Positions 1 to 9,536 of a stretch of DNA of 64,000 nucleotides are shown in pieces. Source of the DNA: Fischerella sp. JS2 (GTDB taxonomy: Bacteria; Cyanobacteriota; Cyanobacteriia; Cyanobacteriales; Nostocaceae); the NCBI RefSeq assembly GCF_032393985.1, contig NZ_CP135918.1, positions 1,798,001 to 1,862,000 on the forward strand, given 5' to 3'. Numbering within the stretch: position 1 is the first letter of the stretch; each line of letters opens with the position of its first letter. The notes beneath the pieces were generated by a model. That model was given only the letters and a program-made list of their open reading frames with translations. It searched no databases and had not been told where the DNA came from. The position numbers were made by a program, and so were the translations under genes.

Positions 1-242
1 ACTTCTTGCGTATTTTCTCTAAAATACTAGTAGCAATAAAAATTTAAATCTTAGGATTGAAACATCTTACCTCTGTATACTCTGCACCTCTAGCGGTTTC
101 ACAACGCTAATACCATTGGCTGATGAAAATCCCTTTTTGTCTTAGTGTCTTTGTGTTTCAAAAAGAAATTTGATTCACCACCAAGACACTAAGAAAAATT
201 GTTTTTTGGATTCACCACTAAAGGGCTGCATCTCTCCAAGAT
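1..242. other. intergenic region with hairpin at window edge
   Basis: No gene is visible. Positions 141-151 and 183-193 form a perfect 11-bp inverted repeat (CTTAGTGTCTT / AAGACACTAAG) around a 31-nt loop, just downstream of the clpB stop. There is no clear T-tract, so terminator function is uncertain. The same CTTAGTGTCTTTGTG wording recurs near 9414, so this is probably a dispersed repeat family rather than a clpB-specific element. Confidence 0.5.
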
Positions 243-2915
243 CTATGCTTCCCGCGATGCTTCCAGTATGTAGGAAGTTGTACTATCTGGCATGGGTATT
301 TGCACTACCTTTTTTTTACTAAAGGTTAATTCGTGATCTGCCTTATCAATGACAATCGTGTCCCCTGCAATAAAGGTATTCTCCAAGATTTTGGTCGCGA
401 TCGCATTCTCTACTTCTCTTTGAATTGCCCGTTTAATTGGACGAGCGCCATAAACTGGATCGTACCCCACCTCCACTAAGTAATCACAGGCAGCAGGAGA
501 TATTTCCAAAGAGATTTTTTGCTCTCTAAGTAAATATTCCACCCGTTTGAGTTGAATCCGCACGATTTGCCGCATCTCACTACGATTGAGGGCATGGAAG
601 ATAATTAAATCGTCAACCCGATTGAGAAATTCCGGACGGAAGTGCGATCGCAAAGCATCCATTACCCGATTCCGCATTTTTTCATACTGGGAGTCATCGC
701 TGGAAACATCCAAGATGTGTTCGCTACCAATATTACTAGTCATGACAATGACAGTATTGCGAAAATCAACGGTTCGCCCCTGACTATCCGTAATTCTACC
801 GTCATCAAGTACTTGTAGCAGAATATTAAACACATCTGGATGGGCTTTCTCAACTTCATCTAACAGCACCACCGAATAAGGACGGCGGCGAATTGCTTCT
901 GATAGTTGACCGCCTTCTTCGTAGCCGACGTATCCTGGAGGCGCACCCACTAACCGAGAAACTGAATGTTTCTCCATATACTCAGACATATCCAAACGCA
1001 CTAAGGCGTCATCAGAATCAAATAAAAACTGGGCTAAAGCACGGGCGAGTTCCGTTTTGCCAACTCCCGTCGGTCCCATGAATAAAAATGAACCGATGGG
1101 ACGGCCTGGATCTTTCATTCCAGCACGGGCGCGACGAATGGCAGCGGCAACAGCACAGACAGCTTCCTGTTGTCCAATTACTCGTTCGTGTAGATGGCTT
1201 TCGAGTTTGAGTAATTTCTGCCGTTCCGACTCCAACAAACTATTAACGGGAATTCCTGTCCATTTGGCGACGATTTCAGCAATATCGGCTTCAGTGACTT
1301 GTTCCCGCAATAAGGTTTTACCTTGACTTTGAATTTTCAGGAGTTCGGTTTCTTTTGCTTCGCGATCGCGTTGCACTCCTTCCAACTTGCCATACTTCAA
1401 CTGAGCAGCTTTATTTAAATCGTAAGCCCGTTCTGCTTGTTCTATTTGTACTCGCAGCTTTTCTTCTTCTTGCTTTAAAGCACTAATGGCTTCTAATAGC
1501 TGCTTTTCACCTTGCCATTGTCCATTCAAATCCTGCTGTTTGGCGGTTAAATTGCTAATTTCTAGCTCAATTCGCGCTAAACGCTCTTTCGTTTGGGGTA
1601 CAGCCTTTTCTTCTCCCGCCAAGGACAGTTTTTCCATCTCTAGCTGCATCAGGCGACGATCAATCGCTTCCAACTCAGCCGGTTTGGAGGTAATCTCCAT
1701 TTTCAATTGGGCGGCGGCTTCATCTACCAAATCAATTGCTTTATCTGGTAAAAAGCGGTCATTAATGTATCTGGCTGAGAGGGTAGCAGCTGCTACTAAC
1801 GCTGAGTCTGATATTTTAACGTTGTGATGGACTTCATAACGTTCTTTCAGTCCTCGCAGGATAGAAATTGTATTTTCCACGCTGGGCTGATCTACAAATA
1901 CCTGTTGAAAACGCCGTTCTAAGGCTGCGTCTTTTTCAATATATTTACGGTACTCATCCAAGGTGGTAGCACCAATACACCGCAGTTCTCCTCGTGCCAA
2001 CATTGGTTTGAGTAAATTGCCTGCGTCCATTGAGCCTTGTTGCCCGGAACCCGCACCAACAACGGTGTGTAGCTCATCGATAAATAAGACAATTTGACCG
2101 TTTGATTCCGTAACTTCCCGGAGAACTGATTTCAGGCGGTCTTCAAATTCACCTCGGTATTTAGCGCCAGCAATTAAACTACCTATATCTAGGGCAATAA
2201 GTTGGCGATTTTTCAAAGATTCGGGGACATCACCATTGATAATGCGTTGTGCTAAAGCTTCAGCGATCGCAGTTTTGCCAACTCCTGGTTCACCAATCAA
2301 AACAGGGTTATTTTTGCTACGCCGAGACAATACCTGAATTACCCGCCGAATTTCGTCATCCCGCCCAATTACCGGGTCGAGCTTGCCAGACTTTGCCTGT
2401 TCTGTCAAGTCTCTACCGAATTTTTGTAAAGCTTCATAGCGAGATTCGGGATTTTGGTCTGTGACTTTTTGGCTACCACGAACTGCTTTAATCGTAGCTT
2501 CTAACTTCGCACTATCTAAATTAAAACCTTTGACTATCCGTCGTCCGACACGTTCATCTTCGACAAAAGCCAGCAGCATATGTTCTACGGATATGTAAGA
2601 ATCCTTCATCCGTACTCTTGCTTCTTCGGCTAAGTCCAATAGATTATCTAAAGAACGCCCTAAGTAAAGCTGATCACTTCTACCAACTTTCGGCTGACGA
2701 CGGATAAAATCTTCTAGTTGCTGTAGCAAACGGTTAGCATCTACACCAGCACGGTTAAAAATTCGTGCTGCTAACCCATTTTCTTGTTGTAATAGAGCAA
2801 TAATTAAATGTTCTACATCTAATTGCTGTTGTTGATAAGCACGTACTATATCCTGAGATTTGACAATCCCTTCCCAAGCTTTATCTGTAAATTTATCTGG
2901 ATCTGTAGGCTGCAT
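243..2915 (-). CDS. clpB: ATP-dependent disaggregase ClpB
   Basis: Hsp100 AAA+ disaggregase that rescues aggregated proteins together with the DnaK system in the cytosol. The 890-residue protein has the N-terminal Clp_N repeats (about residues 1-150), a first AAA+ module with Walker A GEPGVGKT (about residue 205) and Walker B LFIDELHT, the long coiled-coil middle domain typical of ClpB (about 410-530), and a second AAA+ module with GPTGVGKT (about 610) and the C-terminal D2-small domain. Length and order match the family. The frame stays open upstream to 3026, but that stretch translates a dispersed palindromic repeat; the ATG at 2915 gives the usual cyanobacterial N-terminus [10 protein letters not shown]. 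Cyanobacteria often carry two clpB genes and I cannot say which paralogue this is. No CIRCE operator was seen. Confidence 0.96.
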   Translation of the reverse strand: MQPTDPDKFTDKAWEGIVKSQDIVRAYQQQQLDVEHLIIALLQQENGLAARIFNRAGVDANRLLQQLEDFIRRQPKVGRSDQLYLGRSLDNLLDLAEEARVRMKDSYISVEHMLLAFVEDERVGRRIVKGFNLDSAKLEATIKAVRGSQKVTDQNPESRYEALQKFGRDLTEQAKSGKLDPVIGRDDEIRRVIQVLSRRSKNNPVLIGEPGVGKTAIAEALAQRIINGDVPESLKNRQLIALDIGSLIAGAKYRGEFEDRLKSVLREVTESNGQIVLFIDELHTVVGAGSGQQGSMDAGNLLKPMLARGELRCIGATTLDEYRKYIEKDAALERRFQQVFVDQPSVENTISILRGLKERYEVHHNVKISDSALVAAATLSARYINDRFLPDKAIDLVDEAAAQLKMEITSKPAELEAIDRRLMQLEMEKLSLAGEEKAVPQTKERLARIELEISNLTAKQQDLNGQWQGEKQLLEAISALKQEEEKLRVQIEQAERAYDLNKAAQLKYGKLEGVQRDREAKETELLKIQSQGKTLLREQVTEADIAEIVAKWTGIPVNSLLESERQKLLKLESHLHERVIGQQEAVCAVAAAIRRARAGMKDPGRPIGSFLFMGPTGVGKTELARALAQFLFDSDDALVRLDMSEYMEKHSVSRLVGAPPGYVGYEEGGQLSEAIRRRPYSVVLLDEVEKAHPDVFNILLQVLDDGRITDSQGRTVDFRNTVIVMTSNIGSEHILDVSSDDSQYEKMRNRVMDALRSHFRPEFLNRVDDLIIFHALNRSEMRQIVRIQLKRVEYLLREQKISLEISPAACDYLVEVGYDPVYGARPIKRAIQREVENAIATKILENTFIAGDTIVIDKADHELTFSKKKVVQIPMPDSTTSYILEASREA

Positions 2916-2953
2916 TTTTACAATTTTGGATTTTAGATTTTGCGAAAAGTTTG

Positions 2954-3021
2954 TAGACACGAAGTAGCTTCCCGTAAGGGTGCTAGGACTTCCGGCGTTC
3001 GCGCAGCGTCCCGGAGGGAAC
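2954..3021. repeat. dispersed degenerate palindromic repeat
   Basis: A segment with nested inverted words (GAAGTAGCTTCCCG, GGCGTTCGCGCAGCG, CCCGGAGGG) lies directly upstream of clpB. Related wording (CGGAAGCCGCTCCGCGTCTACG type) recurs near 30548, 42670 and 58155-58230. This style of repeat is common in Nostocales genomes. It would lie in or near the clpB leader. Confidence 0.6.
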
Positions 3022-3124
3022 CTCAAAGCTTTTTAAGACGGATTTTAAACTACGGACGTATTTGTCTTAGACTATTATCCCAGCATGAATTGCTTACAGC
3101 CGCTTGTATCTATGGTTGCAAATT

Positions 3125-3162
3125 GATAGTGGTTAGTAGTTAGTGGTCAACTACTAACTATC
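3125..3162 (-). terminator. hairpin downstream of the SLH porin gene
   Basis: GATAGT(3125-3130)/ACTATC(3157-3162) and TAGTAGTT(3134-3141)/AACTACTA(3149-3156) form one interrupted stem 14 bases beyond the porin stop. There is no long U-run after it on the minus strand, so it may be a 3'-end stabilising hairpin or a factor-dependent stop rather than a classical intrinsic terminator. Confidence 0.45.
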
Positions 3163-3175
3163 TTCATTTCTCAAT

Positions 3176-4909
3176 TTAAAACGAAAATACACTTCTGAGG
3201 GTGGTTTGCCAAATAGTGTTGTTAGAACTATCGTTATCGGCGTTTGTGACTAATGAAAATGTGGGGGTGATACTCAGATTGTCACTGAGTTGGAGATTAT
3301 AGAATGCTTCAAAGTTTGTCTGAGTGGCATTTCCTAAATCTTCACTGATAAAAGGCTGACCGATCGCTACACCCGCAACAGTACCGGGAAGCAAAAGGTT
3401 ACGAAATCCCACACCTACAGCCCATGTCACCGGATGTAAATCTAAATCCTCGTCGATGGCGGTATTATATCCATTGTAATTACCAAATCCAAAGCGTCCA
3501 AAAATGCCTGCATTCCTATTGAGGCTATACTCGGCATTGACACCAAAGGCGTTAATGTCTGTGTTATTAATCAGGGCATTTGTGTATTGCAGCCTCAAAG
3601 CTAGCTTGTTACTAGGTGAGTATTCAACTTCCACACTAGCTTGATAGCGATCGCCAAATAAACCCCCTTCTGTGCTGGTAAAATTTGGTTGGTCAGCATC
3701 GGCAGCAATGTAGAGCGATCGCATCGTGAATTGACCATTGCCAGGGTTCCACTGCACAGCAGCACCTGCACCGCCATTGCGGTCAATTTGATTTTGAACA
3801 ATCAAAGGATTATTGAGAAAAAAGCTAGAACTAAAATCAACCGCCTCGTTGTTGGCATATTTATTATGGTCAATAAAATCTCGTGGTGACATTTTTGCAC
3901 CCACTGTCACCGCCACATCTTCGGAAGGACGAAAAGTATAGTGTAAGCGTCTCAACTTGAGATCAGAGTCTACTTCCACATAATCAAGTCCACCGCCATT
4001 GGCAATTAAACCAGTACTTCCCAGCAAATTATTCTCGTCTTGCTGTGCCAAACCAATTGCATCTCCACCATTGTTACCAGCTTCTAATTGAGTCACAAGT
4101 ACATCTTGTTGATTGAAGCTAGTGGAGAGGGTTAAACGGGAACGGGAAACCACAGTTTTGCTAGCATCAGTACCATCAGTCAAAGCAATAATTGCTTCAC
4201 CATGTAGTTTCGTAGTTGTAGAAAATTGGTGTGCTTGTAATTCGCTGTTGCGTGCTTCTAAATTATCAACTCTTTGCTCTAAATCATCTAAAGCCGAACG
4301 AAATTCTTTTTGCAATCGCCGTAAGACAATTACGTCTTCTTGGATAAAGCGATCGCTCATTCTATCAGCAATAATATCTTCAACCTTAGATAAAGTAGCT
4401 GCAAGAGCAACAGCAAACTCATAACGGCTCATGGGACGATTACCATGAAAGGTGCCATCTGTGTAACCAGAAATGACACCATATTTTTCCATGAGTGATT
4501 TTAATGCCTGGTAAGCCCAGTCTGTTGGCTGAACATCAGATAATTCTGAAACTGAAGTTTGCTGTGTTCGCAAATCAGAATCAACGTCAAGATTACCAAA
4601 CACTTCATTTTTTACTAATGACTCAGAGTTTGCTATGTTTGAAAACTCTGTTTGCCCAGCACTAACATCAGTTTCTGGAGGTAAGACTTCCACATTATTT
4701 GTGGCGATATTGTCCTCTGGAATGACTGCTTGTAAGCTAGAGTCAGAGCTTTGAGTTTCTGGCGACGGTTGAAGTAGCAGAGAATCCGCCTTTGCGGATA
4801 AGCACATCTGGCTAAGGACGCCCCAACCGACTAAACCCCCCGCTAAGAATTTGGGCGAACGAATCCTCCGTTGTCGGCATTGCTTGACGCTCAATTCTAT
4901 CTCCTGCAA
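3176..4909 (-). CDS. SLH-domain OprB-family outer-membrane porin
   Basis: Cyanobacterial outer-membrane porin of the SLH-OprB type, thought to bind peptidoglycan-linked polymers through the SLH domain and to pass inorganic ions or small solutes. The 577-residue product begins with a basic N-terminus and a hydrophobic segment (about 22-42, ending AKA-D) that fits a signal peptide. An acidic spacer is followed by one SLH domain (about 125-190, with DVQPTDWAYQAL and GYTDGTF), a short coiled coil (about 200-225, LEQRVDNLEARN) and an OprB-like beta-barrel to the C-terminal SVFSF; the terminal Phe is typical of outer-membrane barrels. It is followed by a hairpin at 3125-3162. The transported substrate cannot be told from the sequence. 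Confidence 0.92.
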   Translation of the reverse strand: MQEIELSVKQCRQRRIRSPKFLAGGLVGWGVLSQMCLSAKADSLLLQPSPETQSSDSSLQAVIPEDNIATNNVEVLPPETDVSAGQTEFSNIANSESLVKNEVFGNLDVDSDLRTQQTSVSELSDVQPTDWAYQALKSLMEKYGVISGYTDGTFHGNRPMSRYEFAVALAATLSKVEDIIADRMSDRFIQEDVIVLRRLQKEFRSALDDLEQRVDNLEARNSELQAHQFSTTTKLHGEAIIALTDGTDASKTVVSRSRLTLSTSFNQQDVLVTQLEAGNNGGDAIGLAQQDENNLLGSTGLIANGGGLDYVEVDSDLKLRRLHYTFRPSEDVAVTVGAKMSPRDFIDHNKYANNEAVDFSSSFFLNNPLIVQNQIDRNGGAGAAVQWNPGNGQFTMRSLYIAADADQPNFTSTEGGLFGDRYQASVEVEYSPSNKLALRLQYTNALINNTDINAFGVNAEYSLNRNAGIFGRFGFGNYNGYNTAIDEDLDLHPVTWAVGVGFRNLLLPGTVAGVAIGQPFISEDLGNATQTNFEAFYNLQLSDNLSITPTFSLVTNADNDSSNNTIWQTTLRSVFSF

Positions 4910-4922
4910 TTGTGCCTCAGAA

Positions 4923-5354
4923 TTACTGAGTTACAAGTTTTTGTTCTTCCTGTTTAAGAGCAGAACCTTGAGTACCCAGTTGAATAAGTTCTACTTTATA
5001 CCCATCTGGGTCTTCCACAAAAGCAATTACCGTAGAACCATGTTTCATTGGCCCTGGTTCTCGCACTACTTTCCCACCACGTTTTTTAATTTCTTCACAG
5101 GTAGCATAAATATCATCAACTCCGATGGCAATATGACCGTAAGCATTGCCCAAATCATACTTATCCACACCCCAGTTATAAGTTAGTTCAATAACTGTGT
5201 GGTCACTTTCCTCACCATAACCAATAAAAGCCAGAGTAAACTCTCCCCCTGGATAATCTTTTTGCCGCAGCAACTTCATTCCCAAAAGATCACAGTAGAA
5301 CTTCAGCGATTCTTCCAAATTGCCAACACGCAACATTGTGTGTAGGAGTCGCAT
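4923..5354 (-). CDS. gloA: lactoylglutathione lyase (glyoxalase I)
   Basis: Glyoxalase I isomerises the hemithioacetal of methylglyoxal and glutathione to S-lactoylglutathione, the first step of methylglyoxal detoxification in the cytosol. The 143-residue protein is a single VOC-fold protein with the hallmark [17 protein letters not shown] start, ELTYNWG near the middle (metal-ligand Glu) and [11 protein letters not shown] at the end. The frame is open to 5435, but the ATG at 5354 is preceded by GGAG about 6 nt upstream and gives the usual N-terminus [10 protein letters not shown]. It lies 13 bp upstream of the porin gene on the same strand, so the two could share a transcript. gshA, needed for its glutathione cofactor, is also in the window. 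Confidence 0.95.
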   Translation of the reverse strand: MRLLHTMLRVGNLEESLKFYCDLLGMKLLRQKDYPGGEFTLAFIGYGEESDHTVIELTYNWGVDKYDLGNAYGHIAIGVDDIYATCEEIKKRGGKVVREPGPMKHGSTVIAFVEDPDGYKVELIQLGTQGSALKQEEQKLVTQ

Positions 5355-5534
5355 AACTATCTCCGGTTGTGGTAATTGGTTGTGATTGCCCCTAAATATT
5401 GTAAACGAAGGCAGAAGGCAGGAGACAGGAGGCATTTATCGGTGTGCTGTACTACAAGTTCATGATCTACTACAATCCAAATATAGTAGTCAGTGCGATC
5501 GCTTTCTGTTCTCTTTAGATTGACAGCATTCTCC

Positions 5535-6083
5535 ATGAGAACTTCTTGGCGTTTAAGAGATTATGTATTTGCTGCCTTCATGACGATAGGCATGGTGATT
5601 GCTGTGATTATTGTCGGACCCTTTGCACCACCTGGCTTTCAGCTATTAGCTTGGGCTCCACTAGGAGGTATTTTCCTGACTTTAGGAATGGCACGTTTGC
5701 AACGTCGTGGTAGTGTGGCGTTAATGATTCTGCCTCTAGCACTACTACTAGGGTTAATATCGCCAATTATCTCACTTTACTTAGCTGCCACTGTCTTAGT
5801 GACAGAATTGGTGATGTTTTTCGTGGGGAACTATCGACGCAAAATCAACCGTTTACTCGGGAACGTCCTCTTTTTTAGTAGTGCTAATTTAGGCGGTTTA
5901 CTACTTGCTGCTTTTTTGATCAAAACTTCTAGGGCAGACCCATTTGTCAAAATAGTTACCCAGCATTGGCTATTGTTACTGTTGACTATACTTGCAGGAG
6001 TAGCAGGGGCAGTTGGTTGGTGGCTGGGAGAATTGGGGATTCAGCAACTACAGAAAGCTGGCAAGATGGATGTTGAACTGTAA
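5535..6083 (+). CDS. multi-pass membrane protein, possible MptD-like/ECF S component
   Basis: A hydrophobic protein of 182 residues with about five to six predicted membrane segments, starting with RLRDYVFAAFMTIGMVIAV and ending in a short basic/acidic tail. The layout and size resemble the MptD-like putative S components of energy-coupling factor transporters, but I see no substrate-defining motif and no ECF T or A component beside it. The frame is also open from a GTG at 5493; neither start has a convincing Shine-Dalgarno sequence, and I prefer the ATG at 5535 because it gives a compact N-terminus. It is divergent from gloA with about 180 bp between the start codons. Function is tentative. 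Confidence 0.65.
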   Translation: MRTSWRLRDYVFAAFMTIGMVIAVIIVGPFAPPGFQLLAWAPLGGIFLTLGMARLQRRGSVALMILPLALLLGLISPIISLYLAATVLVTELVMFFVGNYRRKINRLLGNVLFFSSANLGGLLLAAFLIKTSRADPFVKIVTQHWLLLLLTILAGVAGAVGWWLGELGIQQLQKAGKMDVEL

Positions 6084-6193
6084 TGCCTATAAAAAATCTA
6101 GCCCCTCTATCCTGACAAATGTAGGTTTTTTACAACAACCTTGGGAACGGGACAAGGAAGAAAAAATCATTGACAACCAACAACTAACTATAA

Positions 6194-7238
6194 CTATACT
6201 TTTACCCCTTCAATCACACTGACAGGAGATGGAGTTGGGATGATATTGGTAAGTTGAAACCCAGCAGCAGCAAACAGTTCTTTATATTCGCTAGCGGTGC
6301 GTTCGCGTCCACCAGTAGTCATGATTAACATTTCAATGTCAATAAATTTACCAGGAGAGGGTTCGTTAACTCCTGAAATCACAGCTTCTATAATCAGAAC
6401 TTTGCCGTTTTCTGGAATCACTTGATGACAGTTTTTGAGAATTTGAATGCATCTTTAGATCATCCCAATCATGAATAATATGTTTCATGATGTAAGCATC
6501 ACCACCACTGGGTACGGATGCAAAAAAGTCTCCACCGATCGCTTGACAACGTTCTTTTAGTCCAATTGCTTCTATATGCTGAGTTGCACCTGCAACTACA
6601 CTTGGTAAATCATAAACAATTCCCTTCAATGTCGGATTAGCTTGAAGGATACTAGTCAGCAAACTACCATGTCCACCACCAACATCAACTAGAGTTTGGA
6701 TAGATGAGAAGTCGTATGCAGCCACAACACCAGTGATTTCAACTGCCGAAAAACTAGTCATTGCTGCATGAAAAATAGCAGCTGCTTCTGGGTTTTGACC
6801 CAAATACTCGAAGATAGGCATTCCATTTACATAATCAGATGCTGGTTTGCCAGTTTTGACACTATAAAGAATTTTTCCTAAGGGTTGCCAGCGCCAATCT
6901 TCACCACCACACATAACGGCAACATCACGCAATGAACCAGAAACACCACTTCTGAGTAATTCTGCCATTGGTGTAAGTTGAAAATGACGGTTCTCGTCTT
7001 CACTAAAAATGCCAATACTTGCGAGAGCCCGCAATACCCGATACAAAGATTCTGCATCAACAGCAGTAGATTTTGCTAGTTCTTCACTGCTTTTAGCACC
7101 ATCTTGAAGTAAATCGGCAACACCTAATTTAGCAGCTACGTAGATCGATTGAGTCACCCAAGGAGCCGTAATCATTTGCAGCAGCGTCTGCGCTAAGGGG
7201 CTTTGGTTACTTTGGTTGAGATTTTCTAGGGTGGACAT
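6194..7238 (-). pseudogene. frameshifted family-2 O-methyltransferase
   Basis: SAM-dependent O-methyltransferase of the plant-COMT/CrtF-like family: N-terminal winged-helix dimerisation region (about residues 10-100), then the Rossmann core with VDVGGGHGSLL (about 190) and the catalytic-type HIIHDWDD (about 250). Immediately after HDWDD the frame is lost near 6457-6463. The rest of the domain (RCIQILKNCHQVIPENGK and on to VIEGVKV) continues in another frame and ends at 6194. The local sequence gatgat-CTAA-agatgc, against an expected gatgat-GAA-agatgc, points to one extra base. The upstream frame would run into an unrelated tail and lose part of the SAM domain. It could be decay or a sequencing error; the neighbouring genes are clearly decayed. 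Confidence 0.85.
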
Positions 7239-7313
7239 GATGTCTCTTAGTTAATAGGGTATTTGGATACTAACCTTTTGATTCAAAAAGCCTGTGCATG
7301 AAATCTGAAAAAC

Positions 7314-7669
<356 letters not shown>

Positions 7670-7838
7670 CTAGCCATAAATGTATTAATTACATCTGTCA
7701 AAAGCTACGGAAGCTATTTCTACCTGAAGTAGGGTTAATCTAAAATACCTGATTTATAAGATTTTGTGAGTGAGGGATAGCAAATTAACCTCAGTAATTT
7801 TAGTTACCCTGTTTTGGTAAAGTAATCGGAGACTTTTT

Positions 7839-8294
7839 ATGACATTTGCAACTGACGAAAGAACCAAAAAAGCTGTAGAACAGTTTCGCAAATTTGAAGT
7901 TGATACTCAGCTAGCCTTACTCTGGTTCGGTTATCTAGACATTAAAGATAAATTGATACCAGCAAATCAAACTTCTGCCCAAGATACAGCTGCGGCATTA
8001 TACGATCAAATCAAAGCATTGCCAAAGGAACAGCAGCTACAAGCACAACGTGACATAGCTAGCCGTGCTAATAGTGACATTAGCCGCGCCTACACTGCTT
8101 TAAGTTCCAGTGCCAAGATAGACGTATGGTTGCGTTTAGCGCAAGGAATGGAAGAAGGTGCTGTGATTCAAGTTCCCTCAGACTATAAATTGCCTGAGAA
8201 TACCAATGATTTTGTCAATACTGTCAAAGGCTTGGAATTTGAACAGCGTGTAGACTTCACACGTAGTATTGTGACGGAAATGGGAGCAAAATAA
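7839..8294 (+). CDS. helical carotenoid protein (OCP N-terminal-domain homologue)
   Basis: Stand-alone homologue of the alpha-helical carotenoid-binding N-terminal domain of the orange carotenoid protein. Members bind a ketocarotenoid and act in singlet-oxygen or excitation quenching near the phycobilisome, depending on clade. The 151 residues cover the whole domain: LALLWFGYLDI matches the OCP helix with LIWFAYLEM, followed by ANSDISRAYTALSSSAKIDVW and the RLAQGMEEG segment. The C-terminal NTF2-like domain of full OCP is absent and no gene for one is adjacent, so this is an HCP rather than a broken OCP. A GGAG lies about 7 nt before the ATG. I do not assign an HCP clade number. Confidence 0.9.
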   Translation: MTFATDERTKKAVEQFRKFEVDTQLALLWFGYLDIKDKLIPANQTSAQDTAAALYDQIKALPKEQQLQAQRDIASRANSDISRAYTALSSSAKIDVWLRLAQGMEEGAVIQVPSDYKLPENTNDFVNTVKGLEFEQRVDFTRSIVTEMGAK

Positions 8295-8320
8295 GAAAGT
8301 TAAAGGTAAAAGATCAAGGT

Positions 8321-8356
8321 GAAAGGGTTTTATTTTTCCCTTTCCCTTTATCTTTT
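8321..8356 (+). terminator. terminator-like hairpin between convergent genes
   Basis: GAAAGGG (8321-8327) pairs with CCCTTTC (8338-8344), followed by a T-rich stretch ending TCTTTTTT, 27 bases after the carotenoid-protein stop. It sits between two convergent genes, so it may serve both. Confidence 0.5.
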
Positions 8357-8364
8357 TTCCTATT

Positions 8365-8922
8365 TTATTCTATCTGAAGCGCCTCCCACTCTGGACGCAA
8401 AATACCATACACAATCAAATCAAAACGCTTACCCTCCCGTTGAATAAAGCTGCGTTGAGTTCCTTCTTGACGGAATCCTACTTTTTCATGGGCTTTAATT
8501 GACCGGATATTATAACTAATAGTTGATGATCCTACTCGGTAGAGGTTTAATTCCCGGAAGGCGTATCCCAACAGCAGTCTTAGTCCATCTGTACCATAAC
8601 CTTTACCCCAATATGCCGGATCACCAATTGCAATACCCAATGAAGCAATCTGATGCATCCACTGAATATTGAACAAGCCAGCGCAGCCAATCAAAGTATC
8701 ATCTGCTAAAGTACGCAGATGAAAATGGAACCCGTTAGGCGAAGCAGTCATACTGCTTTGAAATTCTGTCCAGGTTTCTGGAGTGATTGGACGGGCCGGA
8801 TCATTATCCATGATGCGTAAATACTCGTCGTTTTCAGACCATTTGGCAAAATATTCGCTGTCTTCCAATCTAGGTGCAGCAAGGCGAACCAACTTACCTG
8901 TAAAAAGTGGTTTGAATTCCAT
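8365..8922 (-). CDS. GNAT-family N-acetyltransferase (RimJ/RimL-like)
   Basis: Acetyl-CoA-dependent N-acetyltransferase of 185 residues. The N-terminal strand VRLAAPRLEDSEYFAKW, the acetyl-CoA loop region AYWGKGYGTDGLRLLLGYAF (about 115-135) and the C-terminal helix NIRSIKAHEKVGFRQEGTQR are diagnostic of the RimJ/RimL subgroup, which acetylates ribosomal proteins, amino acids or antibiotics. The substrate cannot be deduced. The ATG at 8922 has AAGGAT about 8 nt upstream. It converges on the helical carotenoid protein gene. Confidence 0.9.
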   Translation of the reverse strand: MEFKPLFTGKLVRLAAPRLEDSEYFAKWSENDEYLRIMDNDPARPITPETWTEFQSSMTASPNGFHFHLRTLADDTLIGCAGLFNIQWMHQIASLGIAIGDPAYWGKGYGTDGLRLLLGYAFRELNLYRVGSSTISYNIRSIKAHEKVGFRQEGTQRSFIQREGKRFDLIVYGILRPEWEALQIE

Positions 8923-9536
8923 TGAAAGATCCTTTGTTGGTATGTCTTTGAGTTCATAAATTCACAGCAAAGTCTTTGCACTAGAAGCGCAGTGCAGAGT
9001 CCAACTGAACTGTACTTACCACCAGCAAGTATCAGCAGAGAATTAAGTTTTTACTCAATGACAGGCAACAAAGGCGATACCTAAATAAGTATTAAAGAAA
9101 TTATCTTTTTATAGTATAGCAATCCTAGTTGAGTTGTGAAAATTAAGATGGCCAGAGCCCTGGCTTTTCAAGTCAGACAGGAATCTTGTTGTTCACGAAT
9201 TAATTAAGACAAGCTAACGACAGCTAATTCTAACGCTTCTCATTTGGATGAAGTACAACTTTAACGGTGTACATCTGTGTTCGTTTTTTCTCTCAGGACT
9301 ATTGAACCGCCAAGACGCCAAAAAAGCCAAAGGTTCGTAGACGTGCGTAAGTCCTATTCTTGTACTGCACCTTACTGCAAAGGCTATATACCTGACTTCA
9401 AAATACTTAGTGTCTTTGTGCCTTAGTGGTGAAAAAAAATTACTAACCAGGAAGACTTCAAGACATAAAGAATTGTCATCCCTTATTACGTACAAAATTT
9501 TTGACGACTACTTCGCATTCCCTAACCAAGTGTGAT
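8923..9536. other. intergenic region, repeat-rich
   Basis: No convincing gene. It contains dispersed wording such as CCGCCAAGACGCCAAAAAAG near 9308 and CTTAGTGTCTTTGTG near 9412, both typical of non-coding repeats in these genomes and partly shared with 141-193. An open frame of 93 codons on the minus strand here is a translation of those repeats. Confidence 0.5.

Noticed and set aside
2916-3026. N-terminal extension of clpB
   Set aside because: It translates a dispersed palindromic repeat, begins at TTG and is unlike any ClpB; the ATG at 2915 gives the family start.
9214-9495. 93-codon minus-strand frame
   Set aside because: No domain, and it crosses dispersed repeats such as CTTAGTGTCTTTGTG.
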